A stretch of 64,000 nucleotides of DNA from Alphaproteobacteria bacterium (GTDB lineage Bacteria; Pseudomonadota; Alphaproteobacteria; Micavibrionales; Micavibrionaceae). How positions within the stretch are numbered: position 1 is the stretch's first letter; each line of letters starts with the position of its first letter. Of the stretch, positions 43,983 to 53,264 are shown one piece after another. A program made the position numbers and the translations under genes. Below the pieces are notes generated by a model. That model had not been told where the DNA came from, did no database searches, and saw nothing but the letters and a program-made list of their open reading frames with translations. The stretch covers positions 62,001 through 126,000 of the forward strand of contig JADLAT010000017.1 in NCBI GenBank assembly GCA_020848095.1, written 5' to 3'.

Positions 43983-44394
43983 AAGCAATAACCTTTCTTT
44001 AATGGTGATGAATGTTGTTGATAAGATTAAAAAAAGATGCCGTTATCGCGGGTTCTCACGCACAATAAGGCGCGGCCCAGAGAAACTGCGTTGGGCCTGA
44101 GCGGATGGGCAGAAGTGGCCAAAAGGCACATAATCTGTTATCTATCTCTCAGGTGAAATTTAGGGATTATCCCAAAGTCCGGACGCAAGTCCGCCTTTGA
44201 TGGTTTTGCTTATAGGATAATTTTCCTATCGTGTCAAGGAAAAAATAAAAAGTGTTATTGCCATAAATTTGCCTTCTTTATGTCTTATAAAGTATCATCA
44301 CAAGGCAAGCAGGACAAAGCCCAGGGGCACAGACCCGGGCTGCAATAAATTACAAAGAACGCCGCATATAAGCGCGTCAAAACAGGAGAGAAGA
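43983..44394. other. 412-nt non-coding gap with hairpins upstream of the capsid gene
   Basis: No plausible gene. It holds the phage promoter (44209-44237) and about 220 nt of leader. Stems: GGCCCA/TGGGCC (44074-44079 with 44092-44097) and CGGAC-GCAA-GTCCG (44180-44193) flanked by AAAG/CTTT. The first bases of the PilZ leader are at its right end. Confidence 0.6.
44209..44237 (-). promoter_or_regulatory. Phage structural-operon promoter with operator
   Basis: Minus strand: TTGACA (44237-44232), exactly 17 nt, TATAAG (44214-44209). The spacer and -10 edge contain the palindrome ATAGGATAATTTTCCTAT (44212-44229; 6-bp arms), well placed for repression. It is the strongest promoter seen in the window. 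Confidence 0.75.
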
Positions 44395-44784
44395 ATGTTT
44401 GCAGGTTTTTTTTCATCGTTAATTGCCCAGAACAATAATGTTTCCGAGGCCGCGAGACGGCGTCACCAAAGGCGGAATTGCGATCAGTGCGTGACCATTA
44501 TTAACGGGCGCATATACCCGGTTGATAACTGGTCTTTGGGCGGCGCACAAATTATAGCGGATGAGCGGAATTTCAGCCTTGAAGAGGAAATCAACATCAT
44601 CCTTAAATTCAAGCTGAGTGAGGATGTCATCGAAGTGCCGCACAGCGCCCGCGTTGTGCGCAAGGGGCGCAGCAAGGTTTCCTTTGCCTTTAGGCCCCTG
44701 ACCCAAAAAACCCATTCCAGCTTCCAGCATGTGATTGATGATTACGTCACATCGCAATTTGCCGCATCACAACGACCGGTTTAA
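44395..44784 (+). CDS. PilZ-domain protein
   Basis: A 129-residue protein with the c-di-GMP-binding signature: an arginine cluster (RRRHQRRN, the Arg-x3-Arg motif) at about residues 21-28 and DNWSLGGAQI, the Asn-x-Ser-x2-Gly motif, at about 44-53. The remainder matches the PilZ barrel. An AGGAGAG site precedes the ATG. It probably acts as a stand-alone c-di-GMP receptor; partner unknown. It is divergent from the phage operon and ends at a strong terminator. Confidence 0.88.
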   Translation: MFAGFFSSLIAQNNNVSEAARRRHQRRNCDQCVTIINGRIYPVDNWSLGGAQIIADERNFSLEEEINIILKFKLSEDVIEVPHSARVVRKGRSKVSFAFRPLTQKTHSSFQHVIDDYVTSQFAASQRPV

Positions 44785-44816
44785 TCGGCCTTTTGTTAAT
44801 TAAACACGCTTCTACG

Positions 44817-44847
44817 AAATGCCCGCTTTGAAAAACGGGCATTTTTT
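44817..44847 (+). terminator. Terminator after the PilZ gene
   Basis: A 9-bp stem (AAATGCCCG/CGGGCATTT, loop of 10 nt) running into a T tract. Confidence 0.88.
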
Positions 44848-44895
44848 ATATGCGCCTCTGGCCTTTTGTGGATGCATGCTATAAAAGGAAAACGA

Positions 44896-44923
44896 CTTGA
44901 AAATACGCAAATATTCCCCATAT
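44896..44923 (+). promoter_or_regulatory. Heat-shock (sigma-32/RpoH) promoter of dnaK
   Basis: CTTGAAA (44896-44902), 13 nt, CCCCATAT (44916-44923): a close match to the RpoH consensus. It lies about 75 nt before dnaK. Confidence 0.85.
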
Positions 44924-45000
44924 ATAAATGCAGGGAAAAACTGCTGCGCCGTTTGCCCGGCGCGAGCGCAAAAAATTAAAGCTATAGAAGAGGTAATGAG

Positions 45001-46929
45001 ATGAGCAAAATTATAGGTATCGACCTTGGGACAACCAATTCCTGCGTCGCGGTTATGGACGGCAAGGAAGCCAGAATCATTGAAAACGCCGAGGGGGCGC
45101 GGACGACCCCTTCCATGGTGGCTTTTTCCAAAGATGGGGAACGCCTCGTGGGGCAGCCCGCAAAACGTCAGGCCGTGACCAATCCGGAGAACACGCTTTA
45201 TGCGATTAAACGCCTGATCGGGCGGCGCTTTGACGACCCGCAGGTTGCCGACCTTAAAAGCAAGGCGCCCTTCAAGATTATCGAAGGGGAAAACGGCGAT
45301 GCGTGGGTTGAAGTCAATGGCCAGAAATACGCGCCTTCCCAGATTTCTGCGATGCTGCTGCAAAAAATGAAGGAAACGGCGGAGGCTTTTCTGGGTGAAA
45401 AAGTCACCAGAGCCGTTATTACCGTTCCGGCCTATTTCAATGACTCCCAGCGTCAGGCCACAAAAGACGCCGGCAAAATTGCCGGGCTGGAGGTTGAGCG
45501 CATTATCAACGAGCCAACGGCCGCCGCGCTGGCCTATGGCCTGGATAAAAGATCGACCGGGACGATCGTTGTTTACGACCTTGGCGGCGGAACGTTCGAT
45601 GTTTCCATTCTAGAGATTGGCGATGGCGTATTTGAGGTAAAAGCCACCAACGGGGATACATTCCTCGGCGGGGAAGATTTTGACCTGCGCATTATTGATT
45701 TTCTGGCCGATGAGTTCAAAAAACAGCAGGGCATTGACCTGCGGCAGGATAAGCTTGCGCTGCAACGCCTGAAAGAGGCTGCGGAAAAGGCCAAGATCGA
45801 GCTGTCTTCCACAACGCAGACCGAAGTAAACCTGCCCTTCATTACGGCGGATGCCAGCGGCCCGAAACATTTGCAGGTTCCGCTTTCGCGGGCCAAGCTT
45901 GAGAGCATTGTTGAAGATCTGGTCAAGCGCACCATTGACCCGCTTAAGGCCGCGATGAAAGACGCGGGCCTTAAGGCTTCGGATATTGATGATATTGTTC
46001 TGGTGGGTGGTATGACCCGCATGCCCAAGATTATCCAGACGGTTAAGGATTTCTTTGGGAAAGAGCCTCATAAAGGTGTGAACCCCGATGAAGTTGTTGC
46101 CGATGGCGCGGCCATTCAGGGCGGCGTGTTGCAGGGCGATGTAAAGGATGTCCTGCTTTTGGATGTAACACCTTTGTCTTTGGGCATTGAGACGCTTGGC
46201 GGTGTCTTTACCCGTTTGATCGACCGTAACACAACGATCCCGACCAAAAAGTCGCAGGTCTTTTCCACCGCCGAGGATAGCCAAAGCGCCGTAACTATTC
46301 GCGTCTTCCAGGGCGAACGGGAGATGGCGGCGGATAATAAAATGCTGGGCCAGTTTGATCTGGTCGGTATTCCACCCGCACCGCGCGGCGTTCCTCAGGT
46401 TGAAGTTACATTCGATATCGACGCCAACGGGATTGTGCAGGTTTCCGCTAAAGACAAGGCCACGAATAAGGAACAGCAAATCCGCATTCAGGCCTCCGGC
46501 GGGCTTTCCGATGCCGATATCGAAAAAATGGTGAAGGACGCAGAGAGCAATGCCGAGGGCGACCGGAAGAAACGGGATGCTGTTGAGGCTAAAAACCACG
46601 GGGAATCCCTGCTCCACTCCACTGAGAAGTCTCTGGAGGAAGCCGGCAGTGATGTTCCGGAAAGCGATAAAAAAGAAATCGAAAAGGCGATGGCCGAGCT
46701 CAAAGATACTTTGGATTCGGATGATGCCGAAAAGATTAAGGCCGCAACGGACACCCTGTCAAAAGTCAGCATGAAAATCGGTGAGATTCTCTACCGTAAA
46801 TCGCAGGAGAATGCCGCCGGTACGCCGGATGAGCCTTCTGCGCCGAATGCTGAGGCCGGGAATGCACCGGACGATGTTCTGGATGCCGATTTCACGGATC
46901 TGGAAGTCGAAGACGAAGACAAGGACTGA
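45001..46929 (+). CDS. dnaK: Molecular chaperone DnaK (Hsp70)
   Basis: A 642-residue Hsp70 that binds unfolded segments in an ATP-driven cycle with DnaJ and GrpE. Visible: [17 protein letters not shown] (phosphate loop 1), [32 protein letters not shown], the phosphate loop 2 [27 protein letters not shown], the linker [16 protein letters not shown], and an acidic C-terminal tail. Transcribed from an RpoH promoter; a hairpin terminator follows, so dnaJ is partly insulated. Confidence 0.98.
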   Translation: MSKIIGIDLGTTNSCVAVMDGKEARIIENAEGARTTPSMVAFSKDGERLVGQPAKRQAVTNPENTLYAIKRLIGRRFDDPQVADLKSKAPFKIIEGENGDAWVEVNGQKYAPSQISAMLLQKMKETAEAFLGEKVTRAVITVPAYFNDSQRQATKDAGKIAGLEVERIINEPTAAALAYGLDKRSTGTIVVYDLGGGTFDVSILEIGDGVFEVKATNGDTFLGGEDFDLRIIDFLADEFKKQQGIDLRQDKLALQRLKEAAEKAKIELSSTTQTEVNLPFITADASGPKHLQVPLSRAKLESIVEDLVKRTIDPLKAAMKDAGLKASDIDDIVLVGGMTRMPKIIQTVKDFFGKEPHKGVNPDEVVADGAAIQGGVLQGDVKDVLLLDVTPLSLGIETLGGVFTRLIDRNTTIPTKKSQVFSTAEDSQSAVTIRVFQGEREMAADNKMLGQFDLVGIPPAPRGVPQVEVTFDIDANGIVQVSAKDKATNKEQQIRIQASGGLSDADIEKMVKDAESNAEGDRKKRDAVEAKNHGESLLHSTEKSLEEAGSDVPESDKKEIEKAMAELKDTLDSDDAEKIKAATDTLSKVSMKIGEILYRKSQENAAGTPDEPSAPNAEAGNAPDDVLDADFTDLEVEDEDKD

Positions 46930-46946
46930 TAAGCCGCTTATAAAAC

Positions 46947-46979
46947 GGCCCCCGCCTTCTCGCGCGGGGGTCTGTTTTT
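46947..46979 (+). terminator. Terminator between dnaK and dnaJ
   Basis: CCCCCGC (46949-46955) pairs with GCGGGGG (46964-46970), followed by TCTGTTTTT. It likely lowers dnaJ expression relative to dnaK. Confidence 0.8.
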
Positions 46980-47108
46980 GTAAGAGCCATTTATCGGGAT
47001 TTAAAAATATCCTTAAAGGGGCTAATAATAACGTATGGATAGCAAAATCATTTCATATGCCGGAGAAAGAATCCGCGCCCCTAACTCTGCACAACGGGTA
47101 AGCCGGAT

Positions 47109-48266
47109 ATGAGCGAGGATTTTTACAAACTTCTGGGCGTTGAGCGCGGCGCGAGCGCGGACGAAATCAAGAAGGCCTATCGCAAGCTGGCGATGAAATA
47201 TCACCCGGACCAGAACAAGGATAATCCGGAGGCCGAAGAAAAGTTCAAACAGCTCACGCATGCCTATGACATTTTAAAGGACGAGCAAAAACGTGCGGCC
47301 TATGACCGTTTTGGTAACGCGGCCTTTGATGGCTCCATGGGGCATCCGGGCGGCGGCAAGGGCTTTGAGGGCGGATTTTCCGGCTCTTTCTCCGACATTT
47401 TTGAAGATATGTTCGGTGATTTCATGGGCGGACGCGGCGGCGGCGCGGGGCGCGGCGGTCCGGCGCGTGGCGCGGACATGCAATATACGCTGGAGATTTC
47501 TCTGGAAGATGCCTTTAAGGGGCGCGAAGCCAAGATAAAAATTCCGCTAAACGATACATGCGATAAATGCGATGGCTCCGGCGCGGAACCGGGGACAAGT
47601 GTCGAGACATGCCCCACCTGTTCGGGCGCGGGCCGCATTCGCCAGCAACAGGGATTTTTTACAATAGAACGTGCCTGCCCCACCTGTCACGGGGCGGGGA
47701 AAGCCATTCAGAACCCCTGCACGAAATGTCATGGGCAGGGCCGTATCCGCAAGGACAAAAATCTCAAGGTCAAAATTCCGCCCGGTGTGGATACGGGGCG
47801 TCGCATTCGTCTGTCCGGCGAAGGGGAAGCCGGCATGCAAGGCGGGCCGCGCGGCGATCTTTATGTGCTTTTGGCCGTTAAACCGCACAAGCTTTTCCGG
47901 CGCGATGGCGCGAATTTGCATTGCCGCGTTCCCATCACTATTCCGCGGGCGTCTTTGGGCGGCGAGGTTGACGTTCCTACGATTGAGGGCAGCGCTTCAA
48001 AGGTTAAAATTCCGGCGGGCACGCAAACCGGCCAGCAATTCAGGCTACGCGGTAAGGGTATGCGCATTTTGGGATCTGAATCGCGCGGCGATCTTTATGT
48101 TGAAATTTTTGTAGAAACCCCCGTCAATCTCAGTAAGAAACAACAGGAAATGCTCAAAACGCTGGATCAGGATTTTTCCGATGAAAAAAGCGCCGGGAAG
48201 CATTCGCCAGAGGCCAATGGCTTTTTTCAAAAAGTGCGTGAGCTGTGGGATGATTTGAAAGACTGA
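47109..48266 (+). CDS. dnaJ: Co-chaperone DnaJ (Hsp40)
   Basis: A 385-residue type I Hsp40. The J domain contains [17 protein letters not shown] with the His-Pro-Asp needed to stimulate DnaK; a Gly/Phe-rich stretch ([20 protein letters not shown]) follows; then four Cys-x2-Cys-x-Gly-type zinc motifs ([32 protein letters not shown]) and the two C-terminal client-binding domains. Complete and normal in length. It lies 179 nt after dnaK and 34 nt before dapB. Confidence 0.97.
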   Translation: MSEDFYKLLGVERGASADEIKKAYRKLAMKYHPDQNKDNPEAEEKFKQLTHAYDILKDEQKRAAYDRFGNAAFDGSMGHPGGGKGFEGGFSGSFSDIFEDMFGDFMGGRGGGAGRGGPARGADMQYTLEISLEDAFKGREAKIKIPLNDTCDKCDGSGAEPGTSVETCPTCSGAGRIRQQQGFFTIERACPTCHGAGKAIQNPCTKCHGQGRIRKDKNLKVKIPPGVDTGRRIRLSGEGEAGMQGGPRGDLYVLLAVKPHKLFRRDGANLHCRVPITIPRASLGGEVDVPTIEGSASKVKIPAGTQTGQQFRLRGKGMRILGSESRGDLYVEIFVETPVNLSKKQQEMLKTLDQDFSDEKSAGKHSPEANGFFQKVRELWDDLKD

Positions 48267-48300
48267 ACATGACCTTATTGCAATTACAGGGCAAAGAAAT

Positions 48301-49086
48301 ATGAGCGCTTCCTTGAAGATTGGTGTTGCCGGATGTACCGGGCGGGTTGGTGTCCTGATTGTTCAGGAGCTTCTTTCCGGTCAGTGGAAAATGCTAGAGC
48401 TGGCGGGCGGTACTGCGCGCAATGCCGATAAAATCAAGGTCCCTTATTTTGTGACCACCGACCCGGCCGCTTTGTTTGCGCGCGCGGATATCGTTATTGA
48501 TTTTTCGAGGCCGGAGGCAACGTTGAAAAATGCGGCGCTGGCTGCGGAAACCGGGAAAGCGTTGATTGTCGGCACTACGGGGCTGAGCGCGCAGGATGAA
48601 GCGGCTCTGGCGCAGGCTGCGAAAAAAACCGCTATTGTTTACGCCGCCAATATGAGCGTGGGCGTTAATCTCCTGCTGGCGCTGGTGGAGCAGGCCGCCG
48701 CCCGATTGGGACCAGATGACTGGGATATCGAGATTTTTGAAACGCATCATAAGCATAAGATAGATGCTCCATCCGGAACGGCGCTGGCCATCGGCAAGGC
48801 CGCCGCCAAGGGGCGCAGAGTCAAGCTGGAGGATGAAGCGCTTTACGCCCGCGAAGGCGTCACCGGAGAGCGCATTGATGGTAATATCGGTTTTTCCGTA
48901 GCACGCGGCGGCGATGTCGTCGGCGAACATACCGCATTTTTCTATGGCGCGGGCGAGCGGCTGGAGATCAGCCACAGAGCAACCAACCGCGCCCTGTTTG
49001 CCAAAGGCGCATTGCGCGCCGCTTTATGGCTTGCCAAAAATCGTCAGCCGGGACTATCCAGCATGCGCGATGTTCTGGGGCTGTGA
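48301..49086 (+). CDS. dapB: 4-hydroxy-tetrahydrodipicolinate reductase
   Basis: A 261-residue enzyme of lysine and diaminopimelate synthesis. N-terminal nucleotide loop GVAGCTGRVGVLI, the DFSRPEATLKN block, GTTGLSAQDE, and the active-site signature EIFETHHKHKIDAPSGTAL (catalytic His and Lys). GDVVGEHTAFFYGAGER follows. Probably in the same transcription unit as dnaJ, a linkage seen in several alphaproteobacteria. Confidence 0.96.
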   Translation: MSASLKIGVAGCTGRVGVLIVQELLSGQWKMLELAGGTARNADKIKVPYFVTTDPAALFARADIVIDFSRPEATLKNAALAAETGKALIVGTTGLSAQDEAALAQAAKKTAIVYAANMSVGVNLLLALVEQAAARLGPDDWDIEIFETHHKHKIDAPSGTALAIGKAAAKGRRVKLEDEALYAREGVTGERIDGNIGFSVARGGDVVGEHTAFFYGAGERLEISHRATNRALFAKGALRAALWLAKNRQPGLSSMRDVLGL

Positions 49087-49206
49087 TTTCGATTATAAGC
49101 GCCCGATAAGACTGTAACCTGTATCTTGGCGATTTGGTTTTTTTACCTTATGATCAGCCCGGAATTTTGAATTTGCGGCAGATATAAAACAAAAAAGGAC
49201 AATGTA

Positions 49207-50451
49207 ATGAGTAAGGGTAAAGTCGTTCTCGCCTATTCCGGCGGTCTGGATACGTCCATCATTCTGAAATGGATGATCGAGGAAGGCTATGAAGTCGTGG
49301 CCTATATCGCCGATGTCGGTCAAAAGGAAGACTTTGAGGCGGCCAAAGCCAAAGCCATTAAAATCGGCGCGTCCAAAGTCTATATCGAAGACCTTAAAGA
49401 GGAATTTGTCCGCGATTATATTTACCCCGCGTTCAAGTCACAGGCCGTCTATGAAGGGCGTTACCTGCTGGGCACGTCCGTAGCGCGCCCGATTATCGCC
49501 AAGCGCCAGATTGAAATTGCCATCCGGGAAAATGCCGAGTTTGTTGGTCATGGCGCGACCGGCAAGGGGAATGATCAGGTGCGTTTTGAGCTGTCCTATT
49601 ATGCGCTGAAGCCTGATATAAAAGTTTTGGCCCCGTGGAAAATGGATGAGTTTTTGACCCGGTTCAAGGGCCGGACCGATATGCTCAACTACGCCGATCA
49701 ATACGGCATCCCCGTTACGGCCACGCGCAAGAAACCCTATTCCGAGGATGATAACCTCCTGCATATCTCGCACGAGGCCGGCATTCTCGAAGACCCCAAT
49801 GCGCCCTGTGCGGAGGATGTCTATTCCCGCACATCCACCATTAAAGACTGGCCGGATGAGCCGGAGCTTATCACGCTTCATTTTGAAAATGGTGTTCCGG
49901 CCAAGCTGGAAGCTGGCGGGAAAACCACAACCGGCCCGCTGGTCCTGTTTAGCGCGCTCAATGATCTGGGTACAAAACACGGGATCGGGCGACTCGATAT
50001 GGTTGAAAACCGCTTCGTTGGCATTAAATCACGCGGCGTATATGAAACGCCGGGCGGGGAGATTTTGCACGTTGCACACCGGGATCTTGAGGGCTTGACG
50101 CTTGACCGTGAAGTTATGAGGCTTCGCGATACGCTCTCTCCGAAAGTGGCGGAGCTGATCTATAACGGTTTTTGGTTTGCGCCGGAATTTGAGCTGCTTA
50201 TGCATTTCATGGACAAGGTGCAGGAAAATGTGAACGGTCAGGTGCAGGTGCAGCTTTTCAAGGGCAGAGCCTATCCGATTGCCCGGCGGTCCGATGATGC
50301 GCTTTACGACCCGCAGCAGGCCTCAATGGATGAAGAAGGTGGATACGACCAAAAAGACGCCGCAGGCTTTATTCGTATTAATGCAGTGCGTCTGCGTAAT
50401 AACACTGACAAGCGCGGCGCGGCTGGCGTTAAGAAAAGCAAGGCGGCGTAA
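49207..50451 (+). CDS. argG: Argininosuccinate synthase
   Basis: A 414-residue enzyme joining citrulline and aspartate with ATP in arginine synthesis. Signatures: [17 protein letters not shown] (ATP pyrophosphatase loop), the [13 protein letters not shown] block, [16 protein letters not shown], and [23 protein letters not shown] precedes the ATG by about 9 nt. Length is typical of the type without extension. Confidence 0.97.
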   Translation: MSKGKVVLAYSGGLDTSIILKWMIEEGYEVVAYIADVGQKEDFEAAKAKAIKIGASKVYIEDLKEEFVRDYIYPAFKSQAVYEGRYLLGTSVARPIIAKRQIEIAIRENAEFVGHGATGKGNDQVRFELSYYALKPDIKVLAPWKMDEFLTRFKGRTDMLNYADQYGIPVTATRKKPYSEDDNLLHISHEAGILEDPNAPCAEDVYSRTSTIKDWPDEPELITLHFENGVPAKLEAGGKTTTGPLVLFSALNDLGTKHGIGRLDMVENRFVGIKSRGVYETPGGEILHVAHRDLEGLTLDREVMRLRDTLSPKVAELIYNGFWFAPEFELLMHFMDKVQENVNGQVQVQLFKGRAYPIARRSDDALYDPQQASMDEEGGYDQKDAAGFIRINAVRLRNNTDKRGAAGVKKSKAA

Positions 50452-50488
50452 GCGGTTCAGGGGCGGTTATAAAACTTGCCGGAGCGGA

Positions 50489-51238
50489 TCAATAAATCAT
50501 CATCCGAAAGGGTGTGTATTTTTTGATCTGCGTCAGGGCCTTTTCCCTAGCCTGATAAAGACTGTAAAAATAAGAAAGGTCTTCCCGATTTCTAAAGGAT
50601 AAGACAGGGTCTGTATACGAATAGTTCTCCAGCCCTATTTTATAAAGAATATCGAGCGCCATCCTGTTGTTGTTCATCCAGCTTTCTAACTCACTAAAGA
50701 AAGCCTGCGTCACGCTCTTATTAAATTTGAAGGCCGAGCGCGCAGACGTCGCGGCATCTTCGGCATCAATCTGCTTTTCGATCTCGTTCATTTCGTTGGA
50801 TAACGCCTCACGCCAGTAACGCGCCACAATCTTGGCATTATCAATATTGCGAATCTGTGCTGCGATATTATCCGGCGAACCTAATATTTTGGGGCCAGCG
50901 ACCGCCGCCATATAGCGACGAATTTCATACCCGTAATGATCGTAAACCGGCGGGACATCCGTTGATATGCCGTAAAGGAGGCGTTCAATCCGCTCATTCA
51001 GGCTCCCCGGCGGGGCGACCTTTAGATAGGTCACGGGTTCGAACACGGGGTCCGGCTGGGGCGGAGGCACATACTCCCCATCAACCATATTGGGGGTTTT
51101 TGATGACGAAACCTCGGGGGCCCGGCCATCCTCCGGAAAGTCGTATCCCATCTCAAATTTGAGCTGACGGCTCTGCGCCTGCGCGTGCATGGGCAGGGCC
51201 AGACTAAGCAGAACAAACAGTGACAATAAAAATCTCAT
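50489..51238 (-). CDS. Exported protein of unknown function
   Basis: A 249-residue protein; ATG 51238 is chosen because MRFLLSLFVLLSLALPMHAQAQS is a clean signal peptide (an upstream in-frame ATG would bury it). The mature part starts with a Pro/acidic region (EYVPPPQPDPVFEPVTYLKVAPPGSLN), then a helical domain with PPVYDHYGYEIRRYMAA and many charged residues. No cysteines, no recognised family. No other gene of the window appears functionally linked. Confidence 0.7.
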   Translation of the reverse strand: MRFLLSLFVLLSLALPMHAQAQSRQLKFEMGYDFPEDGRAPEVSSSKTPNMVDGEYVPPPQPDPVFEPVTYLKVAPPGSLNERIERLLYGISTDVPPVYDHYGYEIRRYMAAVAGPKILGSPDNIAAQIRNIDNAKIVARYWREALSNEMNEIEKQIDAEDAATSARSAFKFNKSVTQAFFSELESWMNNNRMALDILYKIGLENYSYTDPVLSFRNREDLSYFYSLYQAREKALTQIKKYTPFRMMIY

Positions 51239-51312
51239 ATCACCCATTATACACGTTTTTTTCAAATTTTGGATGGGAATTAAAACATTCCCCCCTATGT
51301 CTGGACCGTTGC

Positions 51313-52758
51313 CTATTCCCCTTGAGCGACCGTAAAGCCCGGTTTTCCGTCATAGGTTGAGAGCATGGAGGATTTGGTAAAGTTCAAATCCGCCTTGTTC
51401 ATTCGCTCCATCAGGGCGATAACCTGTGATGTCTTGACCGTGGAGCCGTCACGCCCCAAAAAGCGCAAGCGCCAGTTATCGGCGCAAAATGTGCCGGGCT
51501 GTCCATTCGGCCAGACCTTTGTCCCGCGATTAGAGATCATCTGCAGATCCAGATTATCATTAACGCAGGCCAGAACCTTATTGGCCAGATCCTCGGCAGA
51601 GCCATCCCAGTTGATGCCGATATCCACGCCAACGCGCTCTTTCTTTTCTTCTATGCGCGGCTTGAGCGGCGGCAGCTTGATCCCGCCCGCCGGAGCCTTG
51701 GAATAATCAACCGTTTTTAAAATTTTGGGTGTTTGCCCCAAACGCTCAATCACCGCTTTCGAAAACTCGTCCGTTCCCGCGCGTTTTTTGCTCTGCCCTT
51801 CGCGATAAATTTCCCCGGTATGGATGCCGTCCTCAATTGTTTTAAGCCATGCGTTATGCACCGCGGCGGCGACTTTTCCCTGCCCGATATGCACCAGCAT
51901 CATAACCGCGCCCAACAACAGCCCCGAAGGATTGGCAATCCCCTTGCCCGCAATATCCGGGGCGGAGCCGTGCACGGCCTCAAACATGGCGAAATCGAGG
52001 CCGATATTGCTCGACCCACCCAGACCGACCGAGCCCGTAACCTCTGCCGCAACATCGGAGATGATATCGCCATAAAGATTGGTGGTAACAATCACATCAA
52101 AAATTTCCGGATGTGCCGCAACCTTGGCGGTGCCGATATCAATGATCATGTGATCCTTATCAATATCTGGATATTCCGCGCCGATTTCATCAAAAACCCT
52201 ATGGAATAGGCCGTCCGAGAGCTTCATAATGTTATCCTTGGTCATGCAGGTGACCTTTTTCCGGCCATTGGCTCTGGCGTATTCAAAGGCATAGCGGCAT
52301 ATACGCTCCGTTCCGGGGCGGGAGATAATCTTAAGCGAGGCCATAACGTCCTGACTCTGGCGGTATTCAATGCCGCCATAGAGGTCTTCTTCGTTTTCCC
52401 GCACAATCACGATATCCATAGAGGGGTGCGATGTTTCGACGAAGGGCGCATAAGCCACACAGGGGCGCACATTGGCATAAAGGCTCAAGGATTTGCGGAT
52501 TGTGACGTTCAAAGACTTGAACCCGCCCCCTTGCGGCGTGGTGATCGGGGCTTTCAGAAACACTTTCGTCCGGCGCAGGGAATCCCATGCGCTGTCTTCA
52601 ATACCGTTTTTAACACCGCGCTCATAAACGGCCTTACCGATTTCGATTTCCTCGATATCAAGCTGCGCTCCGGCTGCGGCCAGAATATTCAGCGTCGCAT
52701 CCATAATTTCCGGGCCGATTCCATCGCCGCGTGCGACTGTGATTGGTGTCTTGGTCAT
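51313..52758 (-). CDS. icd: NADP-type isocitrate dehydrogenase, long form
   Basis: A 481-residue TCA-cycle enzyme converting isocitrate to 2-oxoglutarate. N-terminal ARGDGIGPEIM, the substrate loop IRKSLSLYANVRPC, IVRENEEDLYGGIEYRQ, and the metal/cofactor region NLYGDIISDVAAEVTGSVGL with FEAVHGSAPDIAGK. A C-terminal extension of about 140 residues after the catalytic core is the form known from Rickettsia and Thermus, not the E. coli type. NADP preference is inferred from that relationship. Confidence 0.93.
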   Translation of the reverse strand: MTKTPITVARGDGIGPEIMDATLNILAAAGAQLDIEEIEIGKAVYERGVKNGIEDSAWDSLRRTKVFLKAPITTPQGGGFKSLNVTIRKSLSLYANVRPCVAYAPFVETSHPSMDIVIVRENEEDLYGGIEYRQSQDVMASLKIISRPGTERICRYAFEYARANGRKKVTCMTKDNIMKLSDGLFHRVFDEIGAEYPDIDKDHMIIDIGTAKVAAHPEIFDVIVTTNLYGDIISDVAAEVTGSVGLGGSSNIGLDFAMFEAVHGSAPDIAGKGIANPSGLLLGAVMMLVHIGQGKVAAAVHNAWLKTIEDGIHTGEIYREGQSKKRAGTDEFSKAVIERLGQTPKILKTVDYSKAPAGGIKLPPLKPRIEEKKERVGVDIGINWDGSAEDLANKVLACVNDNLDLQMISNRGTKVWPNGQPGTFCADNWRLRFLGRDGSTVKTSQVIALMERMNKADLNFTKSSMLSTYDGKPGFTVAQGE

Positions 52759-52874
52759 GTTTTATCCCTGCGATAAGGCTTTCAGCGAATGCGAAAGCGA
52801 AATGGTTACGGCTAAGAGATTACGCTTTTTTTGAGGTCGGTGCTAGGCCCCGCATAAAAAATCAATGGTGGAAC

Positions 52875-53264
52875 TCACGCTGCGCGCGCGGCCAGTTTTT
52901 GCACAATGCGTTCAAGCTCATCCATATCCAGCGGCTTGGGCAGCGTTGCATCCACGCCCAAATCATCCGCCAGCGTTAAGAAATCCACATTATTGCGCCG
53001 CCCTCCGCCGGAGATGGCCACCAGCTTTATTTGCGGAAAATTCTGGCGCAGGAGCTGAATGGTCTCCATGCCGTCCTGTTCGGGCATAATGAGGTCCGTC
53101 ACGACTATATTGGGGCGGCAACCCTGTTCGATCAGATCCATTGCATTTTTGCCGTTTTCCGCCTGAAGCATTTTATAGCCGCACAGGCGCAGGCTTTCGA
53201 ATATCACTTCGCGCACGCCGCTTTCATCATCAATCACCAGCACACAGCATTCATGGTTGGACAT
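52875..53264 (-). CDS. Single-domain response regulator
   Basis: A 129-residue CheY-like receiver: acidic pair in LVIDDESG, phosphoacceptor Asp in VVTDLIMPEQDG, Ser in AISGG and Lys in LPKPLD. No output domain. AAGGAG lies 11 nt before ATG 53264, and the start overlaps the end of the hybrid kinase by 14 nt, so it is likely the kinase's own phosphorelay partner. Confidence 0.9.
   Translation of the reverse strand: MSNHECCVLVIDDESGVREVIFESLRLCGYKMLQAENGKNAMDLIEQGCRPNIVVTDLIMPEQDGMETIQLLRQNFPQIKLVAISGGGRRNNVDFLTLADDLGVDATLPKPLDMDELERIVQKLAARAA

Larger units (their letters stand above)
29400..44240 (-). mobile_element. Podovirus-like prophage remnant
   Basis: A collinear set of phage virion, packaging and lysis genes on the minus strand between nhaA and a PilZ gene. 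Recognisable: capsid, tail tubular A and B, internal virion-like protein, lysozyme, tail fibre, large terminase, SleB hydrolase and 3TM holin, in the order of T7-like late genes. Not found: portal, scaffold, large internal virion proteins, integrase, repressor, replication genes or RNA polymerase. No tRNA or flanking direct repeat marks attachment sites. Host-type cargo genes interrupt the tail region. Confidence 0.85.

Noticed and set aside
44140..44205. Glycine or c-di-GMP riboswitch in the gap before the PilZ gene
   Set aside because: Fragments such as CTCTCAGG and GGACGCAAG recall parts of these aptamers, but the required order of conserved elements is missing and the stem is explained as the phage leader read from the other strand.
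29346..44300. Phage attachment sites or a tRNA target at the remnant's ends
   Set aside because: I compared the sequence after nhaA with that around 44.0-44.3 kb and found no shared direct repeat and no tRNA.
45610..46617. A 335-residue minus-strand frame
   Set aside because: Antisense to dnaK with no domain content.
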